From Archilochus colubris (Eukaryota; Chordata; Aves; Apodiformes; Trochilidae), in NCBI GenBank assembly GCA_023079485.1, contig CM041115.1:30184826-30248825 (forward strand): DNA of 64,000 nt, read 5' to 3'. Position 1 is the stretch's first letter, and each line of letters opens with the position of its first letter. Both the position numbers and the translations under genes were made by a program. A model generated the notes under the pieces. The model did no database searches, had not been told where the DNA came from, and saw nothing but the letters and a program-made list of their open reading frames with translations. Below, piece by piece: positions 24,556-37,200 of the stretch.

Positions 24556-25638
24556 AATGACTCGCATGACTGGAGTGCTGCCATGGATGCCTACAAGCTC
24601 CTCAGAAGGGACAGACAAGGTAGGAGAGGTGGAGGAGTGGCTCTATTTGTTAGAGAGCCTCTTGACTCTGTAGAAGTCGAGGTCAGTAACAATAAGGTCG
24701 AGTGCCTGTGGGTCAAAATCAGGGGGAAGGTAAATAAGGCTGACATCTTCTTGGGAGTCTGTAATAGACCATCCAACCAGGATGATGAGAGTAAAGAATT
24801 ATTCTACAAGCATCTGGCAGATGTCTCTAAATCACCAGCCCCTGTTCTTGTGGGTGACTTTAACCTGCCAGATGTCTGCTGGGGACTCCACACAGCAGAG
24901 AAGAGGTAGTCTGGGAGATTCCTGGAGCATATAGAGGATAATTTCCTGTTCCAGCTGGCAAATGAGCCCACCAGGGATGGGTCTCCACTAGACCTTCTGT
25001 TCACAGAAAGAGAGGGGCTGGTGGGAGATGTAGTAGTTAGTGGCCATCTGGGGCACAGTGACCATGAAATAGTAGAGTTTTCAGAACTCAGGGATGCAAG
25101 GAGGGCCAACAATAAAACCTCTGTGCTGGACTTCTGGAGGGTAGATTTTGGGCTTTTCAGAAGACTGATTCAGAGTGAACCCTGGGAGACAGCCCTGGAA
25201 AACAAAGGGGTCCAGGAGGGATTGGTGTACTTCAAGGAGCAAGTCCTAAATGCACAGGAGCAGTCTGTCCCTGTGTGCTGAAAAGCAAGGTGGAGGGGAA
25301 GACAACCAGTCTGGCTGAAAAGGGAGATACTGAAGGAAATCAGGTTAAAGAGACATCTCACAGACTACGGGAAAAAAGGGCTGGCTACTCAGGAGATGTT
25401 TAGGAATATAGTTAGGTCATGTAAGAAGAAAATTAGAGAGACGAAGGCACAATTTGAACTCAGTTTTGGTACTTCTCTTAAGGCTAACAAAAAGTCTTTC
25501 TACAGATATATCAAGGGCAAAAGAAGGGGCAGGGAAAACCTCCATTCTCTGTTGGACATGGTGGGAAACACAGTTACCAAAGATGAGGAAAAGGCTGTGG
25601 TATTTACCACCTGCTGTAATAGACAGAAAATTATCTAA
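24556..25638 (+). pseudogene. CR1 ORF2 endonuclease domain remnant
   Basis: The apurinic/apyrimidinic-type endonuclease of CR1 nicks the target DNA to start reverse transcription. A single frame is kept from 24556 to the TAA at 25636-25638, broken only by TAG at 24907-24909 and TGA at 25279-25281. Catalytic-core motifs survive: GDFN at 24853-24864 and SDH at 25057-25065, with LDLLFTEREGLVGDVVVSGH between them. The N-terminal part of the domain, including the ITETWW glutamate, is missing. Given its age the frame is well kept, but it is truncated and has two nonsense codons, so it is not functional. Confidence 0.93.
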
Positions 25639-25639
25639 A

Positions 25640-25846
25640 TAAGAAAATACAGCATTTTGTGCAGAAATAAAGGAATTGGTACTCTGAATGGAGACTGAGA
25701 ATAAATTTTACTCCTTACTGACTCAGACGGGTTTTTATTTCTGTTTTTCTTTGGAGAAGATTTCCTTAGGATTCTGTGGAAGGTGTACATGGCAGAGTAT
25801 TTTATCAATCACACCACATTTATAGCCTGCACAAAGTAAAAAGTCG
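25640..25846. other. Non-CR1-like segment inside the long CR1 copy
   Basis: About 200 bases between the linker and the RT start that do not translate into CR1-like peptide in any frame I could follow. It may be a heavily mutated part of the element or a separate short insertion. No terminal repeats are apparent. Confidence 0.4.
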
Positions 25847-27165
25847 TGGCAGTTAGGCCTACTCCCCAGTGACTGGAAAAAGGGGAATATCATGCCCATT
25901 TTTAAAATGTGTAAGAAACTGGGAACTATCAACCAGTCATCCTTCCCTCTGTACCTGGTAAGATAATGGATCAGATGCTCCTGGAAGCTGTGTCACAGAA
26001 TCACAGAACTGTCACAGTTGGAGAAGGCCCCTTAAGATCACCACATCCAACTGTCATCATCCCCTCTCTGAATAAAAGACATATTTACCAATATCTGTGT
26101 CATCCACTACAATATATCCTGAAGTTCTTCATCTACACATTTTTAAAATACTTCCAGGTGTGGTGACTCCACCACTTCCCTGGGCAGTCTGTTCCAAGGC
26201 CTGAGCACTCAGTAAAGAAATTCTTCCTCAAATCTAGTCTAAACCTCCCCTGGTGCAACTTCAGGCCATTTTCACTAGTCTTGTCATTATTTACGTGAGA
26301 GAAGGGGCCAGGACTCACCTCCTTACAACCTGCATTCAGGTAGTTGTAGTCTATATTGCATCCATATGTCAACGCATATGAACAACATGGAGGAGCTGAG
26401 AGATAGATAAAATGGCATCACAAAGGGAAAACCATACCTGATCTCGTGACCTTCTAATTTGGGATAATTGTGTTGAGGGACAAGGGAAGAGCAACTCATG
26501 TAAAGTATCTTGACTTCTGTAAGGTCTTTGATACAGTCCCACACAACATTCTTGTCACTATTGGAGAAACATGGGTTTTGTGGATGGACTATTTGGTAGG
26601 CAAGGAATTGGCTAGACAACATCCAAAGAGTTGCAGTCAATGAATCAGTGTCTAAATGGAGATCAATAGAAAGTGGTGTCCCTTACAGGTCTGTATTGTG
26701 CCCAGCATCCTGCTCAGCATCTTTAGTAATGACACAGACAGTGGAATCGGGTGCACCCTCAGTGAGTTTTCATATGATGTCAAGAGTGGGTCCACCACTC
26801 AGGGAGCACCATGAAAATGATCAGAGAGCTAGAAGACTTTTCCTATGAAGACAGGCTGAGAGAGTTGTTGGCCTGGAGAAGGGCAAGCTCCAGCGAGACC
26901 TTACAGTAACCCTTCAATACATTAATCAGGCTTTAGAAAAAAGATGGAGAGTTTTACCAGGCTCTGTAGTGACAGACAAGGGGCAATGGTTTTAAACTGA
27001 AAGAGGGCAGACATAGATTAACTGTATTGAAGAAATTCTTTAGTTTAGGAGTGGTGAGACACTGGAACAGGTTGTCCAAAAAAGATGTGAATGCCCTCTC
27101 CCTGCAAGTGTTGAAGGTCAGGCTGGATGGGGCTTTGAATAACCTGGTCTAGTGGGGGGTGACCA
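25847..27165 (+). pseudogene. CR1 ORF2 reverse transcriptase remnant, split by the nested CR1
   Basis: Left part 25847-25993: LLPSDWKKGNIMPIFK followed by decayed ...LVR, a stop, then WIRCSWKL-like sequence. Right part 26350-27165: GKPYLISR-like sequence, VKYLDFCKVFDTVPHNIL, then a decayed GVPQG region (26675 on). The catalytic box is reduced to FSYDVK near 26765, after which about 0.4 kb is missing. The C-terminal phrase around RHWNRLSKKDVNALSLQV-like DNA follows at 27050-27110. Stops and frameshifts are frequent, and this part is much more decayed than the endonuclease part. Confidence 0.88.
25994..26349 (-). mobile_element. Nested CR1 LINE 3'-end fragment, antisense
   Basis: This starts with two complementary octamers, CACAGAAT at 25994-26001 and CACAGAAC at 26002-26009. 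It continues through the CR1 tail and the ORF2 C-terminal DNA (complement of ...FRLDLRKNFFTE, about 26215-26245) and stops at AGGTAGTTGTAG near 26349. The host CR1 resumes directly after it, so this copy inserted into an older CR1 in the opposite direction. It belongs with the CR1 type at 13630-14447 (same NGLKLHQGRFRLD wording). Confidence 0.92.
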
Positions 27166-29217
27166 CGGCAGAGCAGTTGGAACTTGATGGTATTGGAAGG
27201 TCCCTTCCAAACTAAAATATTTTGTGGTTTGGTGATTCTAAAAAACACAACATAATATAGCAAGCAATTTTGTATGGTAAGTTCTTAGTTCAGAGGCTGG
27301 TGCCTTGTTACTAACTTTACACAGTATTAGGCAGAAATGTATTGGTAATCAAAAAACTGGAATAGTATTCGATATATGATGGCTTTTAGGAGAGAGACTT
27401 TTTATAGCAAGGAAAGCATCATCTTGTGTAACGAAGGGCAGCCTAGGTGAATTTGTAAATATATGTAAGCATTTTTAATATTTTCAGCTGAATGATACCC
27501 TCTCAATAGAAGAAGTATAAAATAAGAATTTGATACAAAATTAGGATTAAAGTCAGAGGAAAACTAAGAAATTATTTGAAGATTGAGGCGCTTCTATTTG
27601 TAACTCCTTGTTAGCTGTATGTTAAGACATAGTGATTATATCTAGATAAAGATGATTTTATGTTAATACTTCAAATGTATATTACTTGTTACAAAACATA
27701 AACTCACATGGGTAAAGCTTAGTCTGCTAATCCACTGATTTCACTATTGGGTTGGTTTTTTAATCTATTTTACAGCTGAAAGTAGAGTTTTGATCAATCT
27801 TTTTTTCCAAAGGAAAAAAATCTTAAATAATAACATCTGTGTTACAAGACATGTACATTGTTGTGTCATCCCTTTCTTCCAGATGGAAGCCTAAAAATTT
27901 AAACACAAGAAAATGTGTAGGATTAAAAGAAAATTTTAAATTATGAAAAAAGCAGAGGCTATTTTCTTACTATCAGCTTCCAAAAAATCTCCCAGGGGCA
28001 TATTAAAATGGATTAAATCTCCAATGAATGCTTTTCTTTGTCATAACAAGAAAACAAAAAAATTACAAAACACATACCAACTTTCAAAATAAGGTTATGA
28101 TTTAGCAGAACAAAACCAAAGCTTTTGGTATTGCATTTGTTTATTTGCTTTGGCACTGCAGTAATTTTTTTATTTTGCTTCGAATGCTCAGCTATGTGTA
28201 TCAGTATTTCTTGCTGGTTCAGATGGGTTTGTAAAATGAAAAATCTCTTGAAAATAAACTTTGGACAAAGTTGAATAATAAACATAACTGTCAAAAACTG
28301 GCTATTAGATAGACATTAATGTGAACTATTCACACTCTGGCATTATGCATGAAAGAAATATGGATGTTTAGGGCATTGTAGCTCCATTTATTCTGTTTTC
28401 TCTATTCCATTTAAAGATTCTGATGACCTCTGTTATGAAACAAGCAATGCTTAAAAGAAACAGAAAGGGTGTAAGACTTCTACTACTGTGGTATTACTGT
28501 GTCCTAAAGTGAGAGGTTGAATTCTACATCTTTGTCCATGAAGATTTTTTAATTCACCAAATGAAAAGACTGGAGTTCATGAGCCCCTTGTAAGTAGATG
28601 CTTTTGGCTGAATAAGCTGAAGTTCTCCTTTACATTTTTCTTTTTTTAAATTATGCTTAAATATAAAGGCTTTTGTGATTTCTTTGGAAAGGATAGTAAA
28701 GGGACATAGAGTCATAAATGGAAAAGATATGTTTAATGGATTTTTCTTTGCAAAAGTGTGGAATCAGGGAACTCATGTCTAAATATAACATGCTTGTTAA
28801 ATTCTGCAGTATATAGTGGTGAATCATTCTGATAAATTTCTGCAGTCCTTAAATTTGGCCTTGTCTTTTCTGTTGAAATTATAAAGAGAATCTTTTATAC
28901 TGCAGGAGACATCCAGGCTCCCCATTGCCCCCCAGAAAAAGCAAGTTCAAAGTAAAGTCCTGTATGCTGTGTCATCAGAGAAGCAAAAGCCACACCCACA
29001 TTCTTTTAAAAGCTCTTTCCCTACCAGAATCTTTTTGTTTTTAACAATAGTGAAACAAAACAAAATCTCAATTGGAAACAGAAGTCGAAAGCCTCCCTGC
29101 TTTGACCAGACAGAGGAAGGAAGGAAAGAAAAGACACCCGTTTGCCTCAGCTCCCCACCTCCAATTTTTAGTACAAGCACAGCTGTAGTAGAGCCAGATT
29201 GCAGCCTTTTTCATGCC

Positions 29218-29231
29218 TTTTTTTTTTTTAA
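29218..29231. repeat. Short poly(T) run
   Basis: About 13 T residues before an AATTT, with no adjacent retrocopy recognised. Confidence 0.8.
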
Positions 29232-30793
29232 TTTGACATGATGCCAGTTAGTTGATAAACTATTGCATAATTAGATGAAGAGATGCCAAGCAAGAAATCA
29301 CCAGTTCCGAAGAAGTGAAGGTAGGGAACACCTACAAGTCATTGGTTTGTGAGGAAGGTGCAGGGCCAGAGTTTAGTGAGTTGTTTACATAGGGAATATT
29401 TCATGCTCTGCATTATTTTGTGACACGTTTTTGAGGAAGCCCCTTGTGAGAGGTTTGAAACCCTATGATTATGCCTAGATCTAAACAGTTCACTACAAGT
29501 GCAGGCCTGTGTTTAAAGAAGAAAAATCTAATTAATTCCAAAGAAACTAGTCATCCAGCACCAGGAATTTCCCACCACAGGTGGAAAAAGGGGTTGGATC
29601 ATCAAAGCCATGGGAAGATGCAGACGTGTTTTGGAAGTACAAGAGTGTCAGTGAAAGCATGCACAACACTCAGACCAGGGTAAGCATGAGACTCATGATC
29701 AAAGGGACCAGTGTTTCTAAAACTAAATATTTTGCACAGTAAGCTGACCATATATTTCTATAAAGTACCTTTTTAATGTGCTGTTATGTTAGTGTTAGAA
29801 TTTGCCAAGAAAATCTGTCTGTATGTTTCCTTACTTAGGAACCCAAAAGGGTATATTTTCCAAGTGCCTTTTTTTTAGCAATATAGTTGCAAAGACATAT
29901 CTGATACTGGAAATGTTGCACCTGAAAATATTTTTCACTCCTACTGCAAGCTCAGACCAGCATCATATAAAACATTCAGTAAATACTTTCAGAAGGCAAA
30001 AAGAAAAGATACCACTAGAGTCTTAGAGTACTTATTGCAGTCACCCATCTCTGTTTACCTACCTGTAAACATGATTAGCAGTCTGTGTACAGACACAAGA
30101 ACACAGGAGAGCAAAGACAGAATTGAGATGTGCCTAAGAGGTGGGAGTTTTCAAGGAGAGGAGAATGCCAAATATTTTGAGTTAAGATTTTTAATGCAGC
30201 AAAATTCCTTATATCTCATTGTGCTGAAGAAATACTGAAAAAAAGTGAAACAATTTTATGTCCAAGTTTTAATTTTGCTTTGCATTGAGGTGGATGTAGA
30301 CATCTCCAGCTGAAAAGTTCCCTTATAGTAGTTGACAGATTTAAATAGATGATTAGTAGTAAGTTTTCTGCAATTTTCAGTGTGTGCCTGGGTTTTTTTG
30401 TTGGTGCTTGTGAAAGCAAATCTAATTTTGTCTTCCTAAGATATTCAGTACCTTATGTTTAATTGTACTGAGTATATTGCATTACCCCTCTAAAAGGCAA
30501 CCTGCATTGGTTCAAACCAAGAAACTGGAAGAAATACAGTATTTTGAGCCTGTTTCAAAATCAGGGTGTAAAACCTATATTGAATTTATCACTGAAAGTG
30601 CACTATGCTATGAACCTGTAGACCTGTAAGTTCATGTGGCATTCTGGAGAGTGGAAAGATGTAGACCAGTCTGACAATTTGCCTTTGCTATGGAAGAGCA
30701 AATCAACCTTCTTGGTCCTCTGTGTTTTGTTGCTGTTTTCACCTCAGATTTACATACATGCAAGCACCTCAGAAAAGCAAATCTTTGAAAATG

Positions 30794-30823
30794 AGATGGT
30801 GTACTTTAGATGGTGTACTTTAG
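30794..30823. repeat. 14-bp tandem duplication
   Basis: GATGGTGTACTTTA occurs twice in immediate succession. Confidence 0.9.
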
Positions 30824-31891
30824 AAGGACAGAAAACCAGGATGCATTCCCATAATACTGAGTGTTGAGAAATGCAACCCAGTCAAAGCAGATATCACCAA
30901 TAAAGATTACAGAGGGCAATGACTGGCATTTGACATCACAGACAGTGTAAAATGTATCAGGAAGCCTGCTTCCCATGAAACAACAATGCTGAGACAACTG
31001 ATGACCAAAATTATTTTTCTCCACAAACGGTATTGTGAAGTGTTGGCCTGAACTGGGACACTCCTTTTTGTTCTGCACTGGGATAGAAACATTAAAAATA
31101 TACTTACGACTGAACTGCAGCTCATTATACAGTGACCTTGTACAGAGAGCTTTTGTTTAGCAGCAGAGACAAAGTGGGCATGCCAGCCAGTGAATGCAGT
31201 GCCTGCTTCCTCTGCCTGTGCATGAAAGGCTGTGAGGCTCCTTTGCTACAGCCGAGATGGAGTCACAGCCAGAACTGGGTGGGATGCCATTGGTGTGAGC
31301 ACACATCCTGCCCAAGAGTCTGCTGGGCTCAGACATGCTGTGCTCCATTTATTCCTTGTGTTATGCTAACATAAAGACGCTCATTTCAAAACACTCCTCC
31401 CATCTTGTCCTCTGTCCCTTTTCCCTTCTGCTCTGCCAGTTTTTTTGCACAGGCTAATGGGAAGTACAGGGAGAGAAACTGCAGTGAATGCAGTACCTGG
31501 CTCATATTCACAGGCACAGGAACGCATCTTAAAAGCAGTGAAGTTCTTTTCAGTATCTCACAACATAACAGATAGGCATTCTTCCTGTTCTTCTTCCAAA
31601 AGGTGAACTTTGGGGGGAGGAGAAATTCTTACTATTAGACACTAAATGCATGACATTTTACATTTTTGTACTACTGAGTTCTTCCTGTGGCTCTTGCCCT
31701 CAGACTTGCTTAATTCTTATCTGATGTTCTTGTTCTTATATGGTTTATTGGCATCGTCTACCTGGGACAGCAGTGAATGCTTTTAACTTCACACCTAATA
31801 GTGATCTTGTGACAAATTTTTAAAAATGTTGAATTCATTTCTAAAAATAATTTCTTTGCACTAAAGCAATTTGGCTTTATTAGATTTTTTG

Positions 31892-31944
31892 TTAATTAAG
31901 AACTAATTTTAGTTTTCAATTAATTAGGAATCTAATTAGGAATT
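31892..31944. repeat. TAATTA-rich cluster with a 12-bp direct repeat
   Basis: Within about 50 bases lie TTAATTAA (31892-31899), ACTAATTTT, CAATTAATTAGG (31918-31929) and CTAATTAGG (31932-31940). The last part is a tandem pair, TAATTAGGAATC (31921-31932) and TAATTAGGAATT (31933-31944). TAATTA is the core recognised by many homeodomain proteins, but AT-rich drift plus a small duplication could also produce it. Confidence 0.5.
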
Positions 31945-34009
31945 CTTTTTGCCAAGTACTTTTCCCTTCAGCATAACTCATTTTATTCTCCTGCTTAGTT
32001 TGTGTTCTCCACCTCTCAAAATTCTTATGTTAATCACACACAATTTAATTTCTGTTACACAAACGTCTTACTGAATTTAGAATAACTCTATCTACCATTT
32101 TTTTATTTAATGAATTATTTTTTCTTACTAAAGAATAAAGATACTGAGTGTATCTCCTTAACTATAAATTAATTCCTTCTAACCCTGAAAATTCTTTGAT
32201 TTTAAAATAATTCTCTTTGTTACTGAAAATCTGGCCATTGTGTCAGAGAACTATTTCCAACTTTTCGCTAAAGAAATGTGTTTCAGAAGGATACGTATGT
32301 AGTTTCAGGACTTAATTAAGTTTTAAAATATTTTACAAAGTTCTTTACAATAAAAATTACTTTTGCCTATCATAAGTTATCAAAAATACAACATGTATAT
32401 AGACCTATTTTTATGCTTTGATAATTGGTTGTGTTTTTACTGACACCACTGTCCTAGCTGCTAAGGGGTACAATGCCAGATAATGTGGCCAAATACAAGA
32501 GCATTGTGCAGAAATTACACAAATCACCTAGCAGTATGTGACATATATAAGAGCATAATTTTGGAGCCTTTTTGTGTTCCCTGGATGGAGAATTTGCTAC
32601 CTACACCTTCATCCAGCAGTTATGAGAAGTCTTCTGTCTGCCCTACTCTGTACTAAGGAGCTGTTTCCCATGACTGAGTTCTCTTGTCTTTCAGCAATAT
32701 CTGACAACCATTTAAATAAAATAAGCCAATTTGCAATGTCATCTGTTCAGGAACTGCAGCAAGAAATACAGTTTTTTGCTCAAGTTGCTCCTGATTCCTT
32801 AGAAACTAACTGCACTAAAAGTTGTATCTTAATATTGAGGCAAATACTTATTTTTTGCCATGAGTGCTGTTACAAGGGTATTTCAAGAGACCTTCTTATG
32901 GGCCTTAGTATATTATTTTATTGGCATTAGACATATTCAATGCATGGATATATTCCTTAACCATGAACTCTTAACATCTGTTTTTTCATCAAGGAAGACA
33001 GAGAGGGGTACAAATGAATGCAAGCTCTTCTTCCTAAATACTGCCCTCATTATAAAGTGCCTTTTTACACTGGGAAATCAAAATCTTAACATTTTGATAA
33101 ACTATCAGATAAATCAAGGTCTCGTTCTATATCCATATGTTCTGATCCTATCCCTCTTCAGACTTGCATCTGTAATACTGAAAACAAAACAATTTTAAGC
33201 TTTTTTTAAACCTCATTACTATTTGACTTACAAGTCAATACTATTTGAATTCTTCTATGTTACCACAATACCAAATAATTCATTGCTGTAATCCTTTTCT
33301 TAAAAATTGCTTTATATATTTGAAGTTACAGAATGCCTCTGAATTATTATTTTTTTTTGTTTTCTTTTCTGGCATTAAAACCATTTTTGTTTTCTAAGTT
33401 ATATACAGTCTTTCTTGACCTAGGCTAAAATTTCTAAAATATTAAAACTATGAAGTAAAACTCAAAATGCTTATTAAAAATTACTTTGAAGTGTTGGTGA
33501 GTCTTCTAATTATCTACAAACACTACAGATCCTCTGCCTTTTTCCAAGCTCTAGTGTGGCTGCTTTGAAGAACACACATCAAATGAGCTATGTTTGCACC
33601 CAGGCCTGTGGGAAAATGTATATAGAGAAGAAAAAAACACTTCTGAGCTCTTCAGTTGAAAACAGAGAAAAAGCTAGAGAAGTCTGGAGAAATAATAATT
33701 AGATAAGTGAGCCAAGAATGAGAGGATCTCTCAGATCTGTTAATAATACCTGGAGTATAGATCCCTTGGAGTACTAACCATTCTCTGTAAAGCATAGATA
33801 ATACCACAAAAAACCATGTGCACAAGATATTCAGTATACTCTAAAGTATGTTGCTGGTATCTGTAAGAACAAATGAGACATATTTCATATGAAGTGCATG
33901 CAGCTGTGCTTTCATCAGTGATCAGTCCAAGGCTCACCAAAATCAGAACTTCCTATTCTAAATCTCTGCTATATTGAAGAGCTAGATAGTTTATTTAAAG
34001 AATTGCATT

Positions 34010-34255
34010 CTTGGTTGGGTTGACTCCAGCCTGCAGCTAAGCTAAGCTTTGGTCAGCTTGGGTCATCTGTCCAACTTCTTGGCCTACTTTCTGAGAGGCC
34101 AGAGAGGGAGGAGAAGAAGAAAGAGGAAGCCTCGATGCTGTGCAGGTACTGCTTAGCCACAAGCAAAACGTCGTGTGTTATCAACACTTTTAGGCACAAG
34201 TCCAGAATAAGGCACCTCTGAAGAAAATTAACTCCATTCCGTCAGACACTGTACA
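34010..34255 (+). mobile_element. LTR remnant of an avian ERVL-type element (3' part)
   Basis: The wording follows the second half of an avian ERVL-type LTR: TTGGGTCATCTGTCC (about 34058-34072), a purine-rich block, then GATGCTGTGCAGGTACTGCT (34134-34153), AAAACGTCGTGTGTTATCAA (34165-34184) and AAGAAAATTAACTCC near the end. It ends at about 34255 in ...ACTGTACA. The 5' half and any duplication are not identifiable, so the left boundary is approximate. It is related to, but clearly diverged from, the solo LTR at 21249-22044. Confidence 0.72.
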
Positions 34256-37200
34256 TGTTCCTTAAACATAGAAGTTTACCTTTACTGAGTAAGTGTAGTA
34301 AAAATAGTGACAGATAGAGCAGGAGACAGCACAGGATGAAGAACAGGGCTCTAACTAATTTTGCTATGTGTTTTTCCGCATGTCTGAGCCTCCTTCCCCT
34401 TGTGGAAAGTTAAGTGGGCCACTTCACTGAGTGCCTAAGAATGGCATCACTGAACATAGCATACAAACTTTTCAAAAAATGAGCTAAAGTTCATTAGCCC
34501 CAATAAACAGTAAACTACCCTAGCTTCCTGTAGTGTGACCCAGTGCATAATTCATTGTGAATTCCTGTGCTACCTTGGAGCTACACAGTGAATCAACACA
34601 TTGTGGACCAGCACTGTGCAGGGAGTTTGTGTAGGAGCAAAGTTTTGAACTTGACAACTCAAGCTGCAAAATCAGTACAATGCAGAAAACAACATAGTGA
34701 TGCTGAGACTCCCATCAGAAGTGTAGATGGAGTCAGAAACTGAGTAATTTGCTTGCCATATTTTGAAGCAAAACCTGGTGCTGCTACAGTGTTCGTATGA
34801 CCAAATGGTGCTAGTCAGAAAACAATACTGGGTGACAGTGACTCCCCTGTTTTTGTAAATTTTGTAAATTAAGTGTATTATTTGATGAGGAATTCATACT
34901 GACTTCTTCCTATGTGGCATATAAATGCTGGTGTAGAAGAAACCAATCAGGACTACTAGGACAAGAGATTATTTGTTATATCTGTACTGAAAACAAAGTA
35001 GATCCAAAATAGTTTCATAGTTCATATAACAATCCTCTCCTTTTGTCTCCTTCTGTAGGGATTTTTTGCACCCTGGTGAGGGGGGGAATAAGAGAATTTG
35101 AGATTTTTATTTCAATTAATTTTAATAAAAAGAAGTCCAACAACAGCCAGAGGTCTCTCGCTCATCCCTAGCTAAAAACCCCAGAGATGCTGTTGCACCT
35201 ACTGGGTACCTGGCTCCTGGTCTTATGGTGTTGCCTCAGAAAGTGGCACTTTCCTCCCAGCTGACATACCATGGATGTATTACAGGAGCATGACAAGATG
35301 AGAGAAGTAAAAAAGCTTAAAAATAAGAATTTTTACAAATATTCTTTTGTCGCCAGTTCTTGTCTACAAGGTAGGACCCTTGTGTACTCTTCAGGATCTT
35401 AAAAAAAATTCATAAAGTCAGTTCCACAGCAATGCAGAATAAATGGTTTAGTTTCCTTGCCAGCAGTGTAATACAGGTGTTCACAGGGTGAAATGAAGCT
35501 GCTGTTTAACAGTGAATGAAATGTGAAACAGTGAACACAACCTCTTGGTCAGTGTGGGAAGAGTGCAGTAGCAGTTTCAAAACACAGAGGAAATACCAGA
35601 CTATAATCACCGCAAGAATTAAAATGGGGCTAGTGTCTCACATCTTGCACAAAGAAGTAAGAATTCTGAATTGAATAACTTTATTATTTGTTTTTCTCTT
35701 GAAATAAAAATCTGAGCAGCACAACTGTGAAGTTCAGTACCATCTCAGTGATTTCAGGCTAAGGGGCAATGAATTCCCCACAATTTCCGTTCCAGACTGC
35801 TGTCAATAAAAAAGGAGGTGGCCCAGGCTACACTGGCAGGCACAGCATATTGCTTAGGTTTATCAGCAAAAATGGTCCTTTATTGTGCTGCATCTCCTAT
35901 GACTGCACTATCAACTGTAATGATGGAGTACAGCAAATTAAAAACCTGCAGTATGAACTCAAGTGTGTGGCACCTGTTGAATCATCAGTGCCACTTTTTT
36001 CTAATGTTTTTTACATGGATGGATAATAGAAAACATGTAACCTTATTCTTCAAATATATATATACAATTCCTGTTGGACGCCAACTGTAAATGTGAAAAA
36101 AAATTTAAAGAATTTAATAGCTGTCATTTTAGTGTTCTGAAGTCATTGTTAATCAATAGCTTCATACATTTACTCACACTAAATGAAAACAAAATGGAAA
36201 CATTGGAGTTAAGCTTATGATCTTACGTAAAAATTATAAATAAATAATTAAAAAATAAAATCAAGAGAGCTTTGATGTTGTGATATCCAGAAAAGACGAC
36301 AGCTTACTCTAACAGATTGCTCTCTGTTTGTATGCCCTTTCCACACTCTCACCTTTTTTCCACTGAAACACACAAATGACATTCTGAATAGATATGAGAT
36401 TTAGTTATCTTAGATTTTTTTAAAAACTTATTTATTTTAGTATGTTTTCTGTCATAACAGGAGTTCTAACTGAAACTAAGCATAGTCACGCATCAGATGA
36501 TAACTCCACTGTGTTATTTTTATTTTCATTATTAAATTGTTTACATGAATGACTGCAAAGTAATTACTGAGCTGCCTTTCTACTACAATTTCTCAAACTG
36601 TAAGGGATATTTAACCTCAGAAAGGCAACATAAAAACTGTCCAGTACCATTCTATTTCTTCATGCATTGTTTTCTCCTCTCACAGGCATGCTTCCTTGGG
36701 AACTTTTCTTGATCTCTGTAAGCAGACATGCCTAAAATAAACATTCTGAAGATATGCAGACACAGAGAGATGAGCACATATGTACACAGTAGATGGGTAC
36801 AAACATCCTGTGTTATGAAAAAGTTAAGAGAAAAAGGGAAGTTTGGGATCCATTGAGGTAAATGGCTAAAGGACCTAGGTTTCCACCAAGGCATTGATGC
36901 AATATCACCAGCAGGTACTGTAAGTCTACTGTGGTCTGAAGGTGGAGTTCCCAATTGGCACCACTCTTGATTTGGACTGTGGATCCCCTAGTCTTTCCAT
37001 CTTTTTTTTCCTTACTTGCAAAAGTAAGTGATGCGTGCAGTTTGACATAGCAGTAAAATATGAGAAAAGCACCCAGCTTTGAAGGAGGAAGAACTTGTTA
37101 TTCCTGGCCATGTGCTTAATTATTTTAAAGCAGCTTCGAGCTGGGTAACGTAAGTAGATTAAAAGAATCTGAGCAATCTGCCTTCCCAAGCTGGAAGCAA

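Larger units (their letters stand above)
24556..27242 (+). mobile_element. Long CR1 LINE copy (endonuclease to 3' end), interrupted by a nested CR1
   Basis: The longest CR1 copy here. It starts in the ORF2 endonuclease (DWSAAMDAYKLLRRDRQGRRG), passes through the linker (KKSFYRYIKGKRRGRENLHS) and the RT N-terminus (SDWKKGNIMPIFK near 25870). RT resumes beyond the nested element (VKYLDFCKVFDTVPHNIL near 26505), and the copy ends with three decayed octamers (ATTTTGTG, GTTTGGTG, ATTCTAAA at 27219-27242). A younger antisense CR1 occupies 25994-26349. Bases about 25640-25846 do not read as CR1. The C-terminal half of RT is deleted at about 26785-26800, where the sequence jumps to the MIRELEDFSYEDRLREL-like region. 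Confidence 0.94.
27243..34009. other. Unique AT-rich non-coding tract
   Basis: About 6.8 kb without recognised genes or transposons. A GC-richer patch at 31150-31345 has open frames on both strands (80 and 63 codons) but no recognised product. A 118-codon frame at 32574-32930 is likewise unrecognised. A TAATTA-rich cluster at 31892-31944 is listed separately. Confidence 0.57.

Noticed and set aside
35769..36090. Two overlapping plus-strand frames, one hydrophobic like a membrane protein
   Set aside because: Not recognised in either frame. Overlap of two similar-length frames suggests chance.
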